Source of the DNA: Brucellaceae bacterium
GTDB taxonomy: Bacteria; Pseudomonadota; Alphaproteobacteria; Rhizobiales; Rhizobiaceae
Length of the DNA: 64,000 nt
Direction of reading: 5' to 3'
Assembly (NCBI GenBank): GCA_020637755.1
Contig: JACKJW010000006.1
Coordinates: 62,001-126,000 of the forward strand
A program made the translations under genes and the position numbers. Position 1 is the stretch's first letter. Each line of letters starts with the position of its first letter. Shown here in pieces: positions 18,294 to 27,016 of this stretch. The notes beneath the pieces were generated by a model, which searched no databases, was not told the origin of the DNA, and saw only the letters and a list, made by a program, of their open reading frames with translations.

Positions 18294-19244
18294 TTACAGG
18301 CGGTGAACGGCCCGGCCTGATTCATCTGTCGCCACACGCCAGAGCCGGGTGATGCGGCCCGCGATCAGCTCCGGCGCGTCGGCAAACAGGTAACCGGCCC
18401 CCGTCACCGCGCCCTCCCGCAACACCAGTTGCCGCCTGCGGATCGCATCGCAGATCAGCGCCATGCCGTCTGGCCAATCGGCAAGATCGCGGTCCGCCTC
18501 GATGGCGCGTTGCAGTTCGGCAAGGTCGTGGTCCTCGCCCAGCGCATCGGTCATCAGTTTCAGCGCGTCGGCGCGCAGGCGCATCTCGCCGGGCCAGGCT
18601 GCGTCGAGCAGGCGCATTTGCATGCGATGGTGTTTGACGCGCGCGCGAAACGCATGCCAATCCGCAGCCGTGTTGCTTTGCCGCGCCGTTTCCAGACCGG
18701 CGATGGCATCGCGGCAGGTGCGCTTGATGCCGGCTTCCAGCACATCGCAGACGGCGCGCGGCTTGCGCGGAAGATCAAGCCTGGAAACTTTGTCGGCCGC
18801 CTCGCGGCATTTTTCCGCTGCCGATTCCAGCAGCCCCGGTGCATCCTTGGCGGTCTCCGATTTTTGCGCGCGATGCCGCAACCGGTCGCGCAGGCACAAG
18901 AGGGCAGCCTGGGTCTCGCCGGCATTGGCACCGTCGCGGGCCAGCACCTGCGCGGCCCGGACCAGCGCCTGAGGCTCGCGTACGACCGCCAGTGAAGCGG
19001 AAATGTCCCTCAATGCGTGACCGGCTTTGCGCAATGGGCCGGGATCGGCGGCGCGCACCGTCCGATAGAGCGCCCGGACCCGCTTGATGGCCTTGCGCGC
19101 CTTGAAGGCCGCCTTGGCGGCAGCATTTGGACCGCCTGCATCGGCGGCGGCGTCGAGCACGCGGGCGGCAAGCGCCAGTTCATGGCGGGCCAGCTGCCGC
19201 ACTTGCCCGTCGAACCGCTGTGCTGGATCGATCCGGTACGTCAT
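18294..19244 (-). CDS. CHAD domain protein
   Basis: A 316-residue all-helical protein built of the two four-helix bundles of the CHAD domain, which is known to bind inorganic polyphosphate. Typical repeats are KARKAIKRVRALYR (near 48) and HAFRARVKHHRMQMRLL (near 205), rich in His/Lys/Arg on one face, followed by ALGEDHDLAEL. It lies five bases downstream of a CYTH domain gene; the two domains are often fused elsewhere. Expected role is in polyphosphate metabolism or binding. Confidence 0.87.
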   Translation of the reverse strand: MTYRIDPAQRFDGQVRQLARHELALAARVLDAAADAGGPNAAAKAAFKARKAIKRVRALYRTVRAADPGPLRKAGHALRDISASLAVVREPQALVRAAQVLARDGANAGETQAALLCLRDRLRHRAQKSETAKDAPGLLESAAEKCREAADKVSRLDLPRKPRAVCDVLEAGIKRTCRDAIAGLETARQSNTAADWHAFRARVKHHRMQMRLLDAAWPGEMRLRADALKLMTDALGEDHDLAELQRAIEADRDLADWPDGMALICDAIRRRQLVLREGAVTGAGYLFADAPELIAGRITRLWRVATDESGRAVHRL

Positions 19245-19249
19245 GGGTC

Positions 19250-19711
19250 TCAAGCCGCCGGCTTGCCGGTCAGCGCCAGCTGCGTGTTGGAATAGCGCGC
19301 CTCGCCGGTCACTTCCCGGCCCACCCATTCGGGCAGATCCGGGCAATCGCTCTCGCTGGCCATCTCCACTTCCGCAACCACCAGCCCCTCCAGCCCGTCG
19401 TGATAGACATCGACTTCCCAGACGAATCCCGCATGGGCGACAAGATGGCGCGTCTTGTCGATCACATGGCCGATCCGGGCGTCCATCATGCGGCGCGCAT
19501 CGGCCACCGGGACAGGATACTCGAATTCGTCGCGCACCATGCCGATGCCGGTCTTGATCGCAAGCGTCGCCGTGCCGTCGCCGAGGATGCGGACTCGCGC
19601 CGAATTGCCGTCCGATGCAGCAAGATAGGCCTGCAGGATGAGCGTTCCTGCCGTCGCCTCCGCCCGCCAGTCACCCGAAATGACCAGGAACTTGCGCTCG
19701 ATTTCCTTCAC
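19250..19711 (-). CDS. CYTH domain protein (triphosphatase-like)
   Basis: A 153-residue CYTH/triphosphate tunnel protein, expected to bind or hydrolyse triphosphate compounds with a divalent metal. It begins KEIERKFLV with the hallmark E-x-E-x-K motif. Alternating charged strands follow (VRILGDGTATLAIK, EFEYPVPVADA, WEVDVYHDGLEGLVVAEVEM). The start is a GTG at 19711 with a GGAG site; earlier in-frame ATG codons would precede the conserved N-terminus. Operon with the CHAD gene. Confidence 0.85.
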   Translation of the reverse strand: MKEIERKFLVISGDWRAEATAGTLILQAYLAASDGNSARVRILGDGTATLAIKTGIGMVRDEFEYPVPVADARRMMDARIGHVIDKTRHLVAHAGFVWEVDVYHDGLEGLVVAEVEMASESDCPDLPEWVGREVTGEARYSNTQLALTGKPAA

Positions 19712-19798
19712 TTGGGCGCTCCGCTCTCGCCGTTGACTGCCGCCAGTTAGGACCGGCCCATGTCGCCCCGTCAAGCTCCGGACCATGCGCGCGCCAGC

Positions 19799-19841
19799 TT
19801 GACCGCGGGACGCGGGATCAATAGTTTAGAATCATTCCAAT
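19799..19841 (+). promoter_or_regulatory. mbfA promoter with an ICE/Irr-type iron control element
   Basis: TTGACC (19799-19804), a 17-base spacer and TAGTTT (19822-19827) run into the palindrome TTTAGAA-TCA-TTCCAAT (19825-19841). Its left arm matches the known Irr box exactly. The box overlaps the -10 element and ends ten bases before the mbfA ATG. Irr control of mbfA is established in Bradyrhizobium and Agrobacterium; here it is inferred from the site. Confidence 0.75.
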
Positions 19842-19851
19842 AGGCTATCCC

Positions 19852-20835
19852 ATGTTCTCCCGCATCTTCGGCTCTTCCAAACGTTCCTTCGACAGTCTCA
19901 CCGAGCAGGAGGTGCTGGCGCTGGCCATTTCCTCCGAGGAGGATGACGGCCGCATCTACCGTGCCTACGCTGACGGGTTGCGTGACGAATATCCCGCCTC
20001 TGCCAAGGTCTTTGACGAGATGGCAGAGGAGGAGGACAACCATCGCCGCCGCCTGATCGAGATGCATCGCAAGCGCTTTGGCGAAACCATTCCGCTGATC
20101 CGCCGCGAGCACGTGCGCGGCTATTATGAGCGCAAGCCGGACTGGCTGGTCCGCCCGCTGGGTCTGGACAAGGTGCGCACCATGGCAGAGTCCATGGAAG
20201 AGCAGGCCCACCGCTTTTACCTGGAAGCGGCAGGCCGCTCGTCCGATGCCGAAACCCGCAAGCTGCTCGGCGATTTGGCAGCCGCCGAAAAGGCCCATGA
20301 AACGCTCGCCCGCCGTCTTGGCATGAAGCACCTGACTGAGGACGTGAAGGAGGAGGAGGACGAGACGGCGCGCCGCCAGTTCATCCTCACCTATGTGCAG
20401 CCTGGGCTGGCCGGGCTGATGGACGGCTCGGTTTCTACACTTGCGCCCATCTTTGCAACCGCCTTTGCCACCGGCGACACCTGGACGACCTTTCTCGTTG
20501 GCCTGTCCGCCTCGGTCGGTGCGGGTATTTCCATGGGGTTCACGGAAGCCGCCCATGACGACGGCAAGATTTCCGGGCGCGGTTCGCCGGTCAAGCGCGG
20601 GCTCGCCTCCGGTATCATGACCGCCATTGGCGGCCTCGGACACGCCTTGCCCTATCTCATCCCGCAATTCTGGACCGCGACCACCGTGGCATCGGTCGTG
20701 GTGTTCATCGAGTTGTGGGCCATCGCCTGGATCCAGAATCACTGGATGGAGACGCCGTGGAGCCGTGCGATCTTCCAGGTGGTGCTCGGCGGTGCACTGG
20801 TTTTCGCCGCGGGCATGCTGATTGGCAGCGCCTGA
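19852..20835 (+). CDS. mbfA: Membrane-bound ferritin MbfA (rubrerythrin-VIT1 fusion)
   Basis: Iron exporter that protects against iron and peroxide stress in rhizobia and Agrobacterium. The 327-residue product has an N-terminal ferritin-like di-iron domain with repeated EExxH pairs (EEEDNH near 60, EEQAH near 116, AEKAH near 145). A C-terminal VIT1/CCC1-type membrane domain covers about residues 178-327 (TYVQPGLAGLMDGSVSTLAPIF). The leader is very short (about 16 bases by the promoter model) and lacks a clear Shine-Dalgarno site. Confidence 0.93.
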   Translation: MFSRIFGSSKRSFDSLTEQEVLALAISSEEDDGRIYRAYADGLRDEYPASAKVFDEMAEEEDNHRRRLIEMHRKRFGETIPLIRREHVRGYYERKPDWLVRPLGLDKVRTMAESMEEQAHRFYLEAAGRSSDAETRKLLGDLAAAEKAHETLARRLGMKHLTEDVKEEEDETARRQFILTYVQPGLAGLMDGSVSTLAPIFATAFATGDTWTTFLVGLSASVGAGISMGFTEAAHDDGKISGRGSPVKRGLASGIMTAIGGLGHALPYLIPQFWTATTVASVVVFIELWAIAWIQNHWMETPWSRAIFQVVLGGALVFAAGMLIGSA

Positions 20836-20931
20836 ATCGCACGCGATTCAGCGAAAATTCATCTGTCTCCTGCAGAGTGTCTGGTCATAGGGACGGCGTG
20901 CCCTGTGGCCGCCATTTTCGGAGTTGGATCG

Positions 20932-21075
20932 ATGACCGTTTCCCATGCATTCGTGCGCGGGGCAGTGGCTTTGCGCGAATTCGTCTGGCCGACCTATCAT
21001 CCGGAGCGCCACTACATGCGCGGCCCCGGCCCGGCCTGTGCACGCTGCAAGCGCCAGCGTCCAGCCCCTCACTGA
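20932..21075 (+). CDS. Possible 47-residue protein with a CxxC pair
   Basis: Short open frame with a GGAG site seven bases before the ATG. The peptide is basic, with the sequence HPERHYMRGPGPACARCKRQ near its end, so a metal-binding CARC pair is possible. It sits alone between mbfA and the convergent MOSC gene. No family was recognised. It could be a chance frame; comparison with related genomes would decide. Confidence 0.4.
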   Translation: MTVSHAFVRGAVALREFVWPTYHPERHYMRGPGPACARCKRQRPAPH

Positions 21076-21084
21076 CGGCCCCGG

Positions 21085-21714
21085 TCAGGGCCGGTCGCGT
21101 TCGCCACGCAGATATTGCGCCAGACGTTCCTGCAAGGGGCTCGCCAGATAGCGTGCCCGCGTTTCCGCGCTGATGCGCTTGTAGGGATAGGTTTCCATCA
21201 ACTCGCCAAGCGTGACCGCTTCGCCTGAGGACAGGCGGTGCGTGAACACGCCGCCTGCCTCGACGGGTCCTTCCCGGATCACCCGGCAATAGGCCCCGGC
21301 GCGCCCCTCCGCCATGAATCGGGCAGGCAGGTCCTTGGTGTCCATGTGGGCGGCGAAGGTGGAACACGGAATGCGGGGGCTGGTCACTTCCAGCTCCAGA
21401 CCGGCCGAAATGAAGCGGTCACCCACGCTCAGGCTGCGGCTGTCAAAGCCAGAAACCGTGAGGTTCTCTCCGAAGGAACCCGGCAGCAGCTCACGCCCGA
21501 GGATCATCTCGAAAAACGCATAATCCTCGGTGGAATAGAGATAGACGGCCTGGTCCGGCCCGCCATGAACTTCGCGATGGACGATCTCGTCGCCTTCCAG
21601 CCCGAGGCGGGTGACCTTGATGGCCCCGTTGCGCGGCCTCTTGTCGATGCCCGAAACACTGTCAGTTCCGCGGATGCGCCGGGCAATGCCGGTATTGACG
21701 CTGATGATCTTCAT
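21085..21714 (-). CDS. MOSC domain protein (YiiM-like)
   Basis: A 209-residue MOSC-domain protein, related to molybdenum cofactor sulfurase C-termini and YiiM. Landmarks are LEGDEIVHREVHGGPDQAVYLY near residue 40, FGENLTVSG near residue 82, and the conserved Cys in PRIPCSTFA near residue 116, the presumed cofactor ligand. The C-terminus carries a YiiM-type helical extension. Likely acts on reduction or detoxification with a Moco partner; substrate unknown. Confidence 0.85.
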   Translation of the reverse strand: MKIISVNTGIARRIRGTDSVSGIDKRPRNGAIKVTRLGLEGDEIVHREVHGGPDQAVYLYSTEDYAFFEMILGRELLPGSFGENLTVSGFDSRSLSVGDRFISAGLELEVTSPRIPCSTFAAHMDTKDLPARFMAEGRAGAYCRVIREGPVEAGGVFTHRLSSGEAVTLGELMETYPYKRISAETRARYLASPLQERLAQYLRGERDRP

Positions 21715-21827
21715 GGGCGCGATGATCGCGGGTTCGGCGGCGCCGTCAACCTGTTTTGCGGCCCTGCCTCACTTTTGCCGCTTCCGGCAGTGCCCATGGC
21801 GCAAAGGATCAGGAAGAGGACTTTCCC

Positions 21828-22547
21828 ATGCTGACTGCAACGCGCAATGCACTCCTGTTTGTATTTCAGGTCGCCGCGCTGGTGTTCCTCACCAAGTCCT
21901 TTGCCTTTGCCACCAATTTCATTCCCTCCGAAAGCATGGTGCCGACGCTGGAAGTGGGGGACCGGATCGTGGTGACGCGCTGGCCCTATGGCTACAGCCG
22001 CCACTCGCTGCTTGTCGATCCGGGCTTTGCCTTTCCCGGTCCCGACGGGCGCGTCGCGGGCCGGCTGCCGGAGCGTGGTGATATTGTGGTTTTCACCCGG
22101 CCGCGCGACGGGGAAACGCTGGTCAAGCGCGTCATCGGCCTGCCGGGCGACCGGATCGCCCTTGATGGCGGCCGCCTCTATCTCAATGGCGAACGGGTCG
22201 CGCGCAAGGATCGTGGCACATATGCCTATCGCGACGCCAACGGCATCGTCATCCGCGTCCACCGTTACGACGAGGTGCTGCCCGGCGGACGCACCCATGC
22301 CATCATCGAGCGCACCGACAGCGGCATGGCCGACACCATGGCCGAAATGACCGTGCCCGAGGGACAGCTCTTTGTCCTGGGTGACAACCGCGACAACTCG
22401 CTCGACAGCCGCTTCGAGGAAACCGGTCTTGTGCCGGTGGAGAACCTGCAAGGCCGTGCCGATCTCGTCGGCTGGTCGTTTTACACCTGCAAGGCCGAGC
22501 AGGGCCTTGCCTGTGCAAAGGCCCGGTTCCTGACGATGCTCCAGTAA
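21828..22547 (+). CDS. Signal peptidase I (LepB family)
   Basis: Membrane serine protease that cleaves secretory signal peptides. The 239-residue product has one N-terminal membrane helix, the Ser motif PSESMVPTLEVGD (Ser near 35), the Lys motif DGETLVKRVIGLPGD (near 105), and box E GDNRDNSLDSR (near 185). AGGAAGAGG precedes the ATG at 21828. It stands alone and not in the lepB-rnc-era cluster, so it may be a second signal peptidase I of this genome, with perhaps a restricted set of substrates. Confidence 0.9.
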   Translation: MLTATRNALLFVFQVAALVFLTKSFAFATNFIPSESMVPTLEVGDRIVVTRWPYGYSRHSLLVDPGFAFPGPDGRVAGRLPERGDIVVFTRPRDGETLVKRVIGLPGDRIALDGGRLYLNGERVARKDRGTYAYRDANGIVIRVHRYDEVLPGGRTHAIIERTDSGMADTMAEMTVPEGQLFVLGDNRDNSLDSRFEETGLVPVENLQGRADLVGWSFYTCKAEQGLACAKARFLTMLQ

Positions 22548-22562
22548 GTGCTGGCCGGGCCG

Positions 22563-23522
22563 TCAGCCCAGCCCGTCAAACAGCGCGGTGGAGAGATAGC
22601 GCTCGGCGAAGGAAGGAATGATCACAACGATCATCTTGCCTTCGTTTTCCGGACGTGCGCCGACCTTTGCGGCGGCGGTCAGCGCTGCGCCCGATGAAAT
22701 GCCGACCGGCACACCCTCCAGACGGGCGACGAGGCGGGCATTCTCGAAGGCTTCCTCATTGGTTACGGTCACCACCTCGTCATAGACCGAGCGGTCGAGG
22801 ATGGCCGGGGCGAAACCCGCGCCGATGCCCTGGATCTTGTGCGGTCCGGGATTGCCGCCGGAAAGCACCGGCGAATCGGCCGGCTCCACCGCGATGACAT
22901 GAACACCCGGCTTCCTTGCCTTCAGCACCTGTCCCGCGCCGGTGATCGTCCCGCCCGTGCCAATGCCGGAGACGAAAATGTCGACGGCGCCGTCCGTATC
23001 GTTCCAGATTTCCAGTGCCGTGGTGTTGCGGTGGATTTCGGGGTTGGCGGGGTTCTCGAATTGCTGCGGGATCACCGCATCCGGGAGACTGGAGGCCAGT
23101 TCCTCTGCCTTGGCGATGGCGCCCTTCATACCCTTCGGCCCTTCGGTCAGCACCAGTTCCGCGCCGAGAAGCGCCAGCATCTTGCGCCGCTCCACGCTCA
23201 TGGTTTCCGGCATGGTCAGGATCAGCCGGTAGCCCTTGGCCGCAGCCGCAAAGGCAAGCGCGATACCGGTGTTGCCGGAGGTCGGCTCGACGAGGATCGA
23301 CTTGCCGGGACGGATGCGCCCTTCGGCCTCAAGCGCCTCGATCATGGCCAGCCCGATGCGATCCTTCACCGAGGCAATCGGGTTGAAGAATTCCAGCTTG
23401 CCGATGATCTGCGCCTTCACGCCCTTCTCGGCGGCGAATTTGTCGAGACGCACCAGTGGCGTGTTGCCGATGGTCTGGGTGATCGAATCGTAAATGCGGC
23501 CGCGGCCGGGCTGTGCTGACAT
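22563..23522 (-). CDS. cysK: Cysteine synthase A (O-acetylserine sulfhydrylase)
   Basis: PLP enzyme forming cysteine from O-acetylserine and sulfide. The 319-residue product has the PLP lysine in FNPIASVKDRIG (Lys near 53), the substrate loop PTSGNTGIALAF near residue 80, and the phosphate-binding GTGGTITGAGQVL near residue 185. It ends YLSTALFDGLG, a typical CysK ending. Converges with the signal peptidase gene, 15 bases between stops. Confidence 0.96.
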   Translation of the reverse strand: MSAQPGRGRIYDSITQTIGNTPLVRLDKFAAEKGVKAQIIGKLEFFNPIASVKDRIGLAMIEALEAEGRIRPGKSILVEPTSGNTGIALAFAAAAKGYRLILTMPETMSVERRKMLALLGAELVLTEGPKGMKGAIAKAEELASSLPDAVIPQQFENPANPEIHRNTTALEIWNDTDGAVDIFVSGIGTGGTITGAGQVLKARKPGVHVIAVEPADSPVLSGGNPGPHKIQGIGAGFAPAILDRSVYDEVVTVTNEEAFENARLVARLEGVPVGISSGAALTAAAKVGARPENEGKMIVVIIPSFAERYLSTALFDGLG

Positions 23523-23667
23523 GGCGCTCCCTCATGCGATGGTTTTTTGGCAGGATAGGTGACAGACGCGGAAAAAACGAGACGTGAAACCGTCCGTTTC
23601 GGGGTTGATTGCGCAAACCGGTTCCCGTGACGGAATCGATCGAGAAAAAAATTCCGGCAATTGCCGT

Positions 23668-24123
23668 TCAACCGGTCCCCGTCGAGCCGAAGCCTCCGGC
23701 GCCGCGCGCGGTCTGGCCGGCATGGGTCCGCTCTTCCAGCCGCGCCCGCGTGACAGGCGCAATGACCATCTGTGCGATACGCATGCCACGCGTCACCTCG
23801 AACGGCTCCTGACCGAGATTGATCAGAAGCACCTTCACCTCTCCGCGATAGTCGCTGTCGATGGTGCCGGGCGTGTTCAGGCAGGTGATCCCGTTCTTGA
23901 ACGCGAGGCCCGAACGCGGGCGGATCTGCGCCTCGAAGCCTTCAGGCAGCTCGAAGACCAGTCCGGTCGGCACCAGATCGCGCTCGCCCGGTTGCAGAAC
24001 CATCGGGGCAGATGCTTCCACGGCAGCGCGCAGATCCATCCCGGCGGAACCGGCCGTCTCGTAGGCCGGCAGGTCAAGGCCGGTCCCATGGGGCAGGCGA
24101 ACGATGCCGATCACCGGATGCAT
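23668..24123 (-). CDS. dut: Deoxyuridine 5'-triphosphate nucleotidohydrolase
   Basis: Hydrolyses dUTP to dUMP, keeping uracil out of DNA. The 151-residue trimeric-type dUTPase has all five motifs: AGSAGMDLRA, RPRSGLAFKNGI, NTPGTIDSDYRGEV, RGMRIAQMVIAPV and GAGGFGSTG at the C-terminus. Start at 24123 has a GGAGGTGTG site. It lies two bases after the pncB stop. In many relatives dut adjoins coaBC; here coaBC is 12 kb away, a local rearrangement. Confidence 0.96.
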   Translation of the reverse strand: MHPVIGIVRLPHGTGLDLPAYETAGSAGMDLRAAVEASAPMVLQPGERDLVPTGLVFELPEGFEAQIRPRSGLAFKNGITCLNTPGTIDSDYRGEVKVLLINLGQEPFEVTRGMRIAQMVIAPVTRARLEERTHAGQTARGAGGFGSTGTG

Positions 24124-24125
24124 GA

Positions 24126-25436
24126 TCACACCTCCACCTTCTGCGCCACGCGCTCGGCATCGCCGAAAAGCTGGATGTAGCGCTCGATCTCGGCACGGTC
24201 GCCGGTTGCCTTTTCCGGGTTGTCCGACAGTTTCACCGCCGGGCGGCCATTGGCCTGCGTAATCTTGCAGACCAGCGAAATGGCCTTCAGCTGCATGTTC
24301 TTTTGTGGTGCGCAATCCTTGAAGTCATTGGTGAGATTCGTGCCCCAGCCGAAGGCCATGCGCACCTTGCCATCGAAATGGCGGTGGGTCTTTTCAATCG
24401 TCTCGGTGTCCAGCCCGTCGGAGAAGATGAGAATCTTCTCGCGTGGATCGCGGCCCTTCGCCCTCCACCAGTCGATGATGCGCTGGCCGCCTTCGATGGG
24501 CGGCGCGCTGTCGGGGCGGAAGCCGGTCCAGTCGGCCACCCAGTCCGGCGCATGTTGCAGGAAGGAGGCCGTGCCGAAGGCATCCGGCAGAACGATCAGC
24601 AGGTTGCCGCCATAAAGCTTGTTCCAGTCCGCCAGCACCTTGTAGGGCGCAGCCAGCCGGTCGGCATCATTGTCCGCGAGCGCGGCATAGACCATCGGCA
24701 GTTCGTGGGCATTGGTGCCGACGGCTTCGAGATCGGAATCCATGGCGAGCAGCACGTTCGACGTGCCGGTAAAGGCATCGCCGATACCTTCCTTCAGCGC
24801 CTGCACGCACCAGCGCTGCCACAGGAAGGAGTGCCGCCGCCGCGTACCGAAATCCGAGATGCGCAGGTCCGGCAGGGCTTTCAGGCGCTCGGTCTTTTCC
24901 CACATGCGCGCCTTGGCGCGCGCATAGAGCACGTCAAGCGCAAAGGGACCCATGCCACGCATCGCCGCGCGAGACCGCAGTTCGTTGATGATGGCAAGCG
25001 CCGGGATTTCCCACATGGTCGCCTCGGCCCAGGAGGCGGAAAATTCCAGCTGGAATTGCCCGTCCCGGACCGTCAGTTCATAGGGTGGCAGACGAAATTC
25101 CTCGAACCAGGCGAGGAACTCTGGCTCAAAGATCTGCTTGCGGCCATAGAACGTGTTACCCGCCAGCCAGATCGCCTCCTTCTTGGAAAGCTTCAGCGTG
25201 CGGGCATGGTCGAGATGATCGCGCAATTCCTGCACGTCGATCTCGTCGGCAAGCCGCACCTTGTCGTTCCGGTTGATGAGCGTGAAGGTCACTTGCACGT
25301 CGCGGTGCATCTTCCAGATCATCTGGAGCATCAGCAGCTTGTAAAAGTCCGTGTCCAGCAGCGAACGGACAATCGGGTCCAGCTTCCACGTATGGTCGTA
25401 GACGCGCTTGGCGATATCGGTGATGGTGGAAACCAT
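24126..25436 (-). CDS. pncB: Nicotinate phosphoribosyltransferase
   Basis: Joins nicotinate to PRPP to give NaMN in NAD salvage. The 436-residue product has the family N-terminus LLDTDFYKLLMLQMIWKMH (near 26) and GGNLLIVLPDAFGT near residue 275. The phosphate-binding segment SDGLDTETIEKTHRHF lies near residue 345, followed by GWGTNLTNDF. Probable operon with dut. No anomalies seen. Confidence 0.96.
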   Translation of the reverse strand: MVSTITDIAKRVYDHTWKLDPIVRSLLDTDFYKLLMLQMIWKMHRDVQVTFTLINRNDKVRLADEIDVQELRDHLDHARTLKLSKKEAIWLAGNTFYGRKQIFEPEFLAWFEEFRLPPYELTVRDGQFQLEFSASWAEATMWEIPALAIINELRSRAAMRGMGPFALDVLYARAKARMWEKTERLKALPDLRISDFGTRRRHSFLWQRWCVQALKEGIGDAFTGTSNVLLAMDSDLEAVGTNAHELPMVYAALADNDADRLAAPYKVLADWNKLYGGNLLIVLPDAFGTASFLQHAPDWVADWTGFRPDSAPPIEGGQRIIDWWRAKGRDPREKILIFSDGLDTETIEKTHRHFDGKVRMAFGWGTNLTNDFKDCAPQKNMQLKAISLVCKITQANGRPAVKLSDNPEKATGDRAEIERYIQLFGDAERVAQKVEV

Positions 25437-25527
25437 GGTCGGGTCCGCTAGACGAGGGGCGGCCGGGGCCGCAAGCCCGCATCATTACGGAAGCGGGGCC
25501 TTGAATCCAAGCCCCGCAATTGTTGCC

Positions 25528-26058
25528 TCAGTCCCTGAGCTTGAGAAGGATTTCCGTCTTCCAACTGGCCGGCTCGGGCGTGTCGTTGGGTGTCACCCGG
25601 TAGATTTCGATTTGCGCGGCCGGGGACCGCCCGTCTTCAGTGATGCTCTCGTCGGCCTCGAGCCCGTGCCCGCGCAGCCACCCCGACATCATGCAGAAGG
25701 CATCGAAGAGCCGGTCGTAGTGACCGGTATAGGTCGCGCCGATATGGCGCCCGGCAGGCAACGTGCCGGATGTGACGATTCCGTCTCCCGCAACCGGCGC
25801 GTCGAGCAAGGCGCCGACTTCCAGGTCGACCCCTCCATCTGCGGTAAAGCCCAGATAGCGGAAAAAGCCGGCACCTCCGGTGATGCCGCGTTTCTCCAGC
25901 CAGCCATAGAGGTCGGCGAATTTGGGTGGCGCGAATTCAGGAAGATCAACCATCTTTCCCTGAACGCGAATGGCGGCATAGGGCCGCTCCTCAAGCATCT
26001 CAACCTGCGGGACCGTCAGATGGGCTTCGTCCACGGCCGTTCTGGTTCCAGTCAGCAT
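25528..26058 (-). CDS. GyrI-like small-molecule-binding domain protein
   Basis: A 176-residue stand-alone effector-binding domain of the AraC-effector/GyrI (SHV) superfamily. It has two repeats of the fold, with VEMLEERPYAAIRVQGKMVDLP near residue 19 and LEVGALLDAPVAGDG near residue 80, plus GRHIGATYTGHYDRLFDAF. It has no DNA-binding part. Last gene of a six-gene minus-strand run downstream of a TetR regulator; a ligand-sequestering or detoxifying role is inference. Confidence 0.75.
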   Translation of the reverse strand: MLTGTRTAVDEAHLTVPQVEMLEERPYAAIRVQGKMVDLPEFAPPKFADLYGWLEKRGITGGAGFFRYLGFTADGGVDLEVGALLDAPVAGDGIVTSGTLPAGRHIGATYTGHYDRLFDAFCMMSGWLRGHGLEADESITEDGRSPAAQIEIYRVTPNDTPEPASWKTEILLKLRD

Positions 26059-26070
26059 GGCAGTTTCTCC

Positions 26071-26556
26071 TCAATTTGCGATCGCAGCCTCAATGGCCGC
26101 GATGTCGATCTTGCCCATGGTCAACATGGCCTCGAAGGCGCGCCGTGCCTTGACCGCGTCTCCGCTGGTCGTCAGGTCGAGCAGAAGGCGTGGCGTGATC
26201 TGCCAGAAGAAGCCCCATCGGTCCTGACACCAGCCGCAGGCATTCGGGGTGCCGCCATGCTCCATGATCGCATTCCAGTAGCGGTCGGTTTCTTCCTGGT
26301 CCTCGGTCACCACCATGAAGCTGACCGACTGGTTGGACTTGAAGGCCGGCCCGCCGTTCAACCCCACGAAAGGGCGCCCGAGAACGGTGAACTCGACCGT
26401 CAGCTCGTCGCCTGCCTTCCCGCCTGGAAAATCTGCCGGAGCCTTGTTCGCGCGCCCGATATGGCTGTCGGGAAACACGGACGCATAAAAGGCAGCAGCC
26501 TTGGCCGCCTCGCCGAAATCAAACCAGATACAGGTGACAAGCTTGTCTTTGGGCAT
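26071..26556 (-). CDS. PhnB-like VOC superfamily protein
   Basis: A 161-residue protein of the vicinal oxygen chelate fold (3-demethylubiquinone-9 3-methyltransferase-like/PhnB group). It begins KLVTCIWFDFGEAAKAAAFYASVFPDS and has GTPNACGWCQDRWGFFWQITP in the C-terminal half. The reaction is unknown. Start at 26556 has an AGGAAGT site. One of two PhnB-like genes in this cluster; the other is at 27017-27439. Confidence 0.82.
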   Translation of the reverse strand: MPKDKLVTCIWFDFGEAAKAAAFYASVFPDSHIGRANKAPADFPGGKAGDELTVEFTVLGRPFVGLNGGPAFKSNQSVSFMVVTEDQEETDRYWNAIMEHGGTPNACGWCQDRWGFFWQITPRLLLDLTTSGDAVKARRAFEAMLTMGKIDIAAIEAAIAN

Positions 26557-26615
26557 GGGACTTCCTCTTTCGCACGCCCGCTGCCGCGCCGCGTACGGCT
26601 GGCTCGGGTGCGCAC

Positions 26616-26969
26616 TCAAGCGTCAAGAATGGTTTCAAAGCCGCCATAGATCAGCCGCGAGCCGTCAAAGGGCATCGGGTTGGCAGGCGAGGGCATGCGC
26701 GGGTCGCCCATGGCGGCCTTCATTCCGGCATCCGCGACTTCTTTCGATGGCCAAGTGATCCAGGAAAACACGATCACCTCGTCATCTTTCTTTTGCACCG
26801 CCATCGGCATCGAGGTCTTCTTGCCCTCGGGCACGTCGACACCCCAGTTTTCGACCACTGTCAGCGCGCCATGCTCCTTGAACACATCCGCAGCCGATTT
26901 CGCCATGTCGAGATAGGCCTGCTTGTTGGCGGCAGGCACGGCGGCAATCATTCCGTTCACATAGGTCAT
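26616..26969 (-). CDS. DUF1428 family protein
   Basis: A 117-residue alpha/beta-barrel-type (dimeric ferredoxin-like) protein of DUF1428, function unknown. Family marks are MTYVNGMIAAVPAANKQAYLDMA at the start and VIVFSWITWPSKEVADAG near residue 68, with the ending RLIYGGFETILD. Start at 26969 is preceded by an AGGGAGGAAAG site. It lies within the TetR-led cluster. Confidence 0.87.
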   Translation of the reverse strand: MTYVNGMIAAVPAANKQAYLDMAKSAADVFKEHGALTVVENWGVDVPEGKKTSMPMAVQKKDDEVIVFSWITWPSKEVADAGMKAAMGDPRMPSPANPMPFDGSRLIYGGFETILDA

Positions 26970-27016
26970 CGTCACTTTCCTCCCTTGAATCTGATTGTCG
27001 TTCGGCCGTTCCGGCT

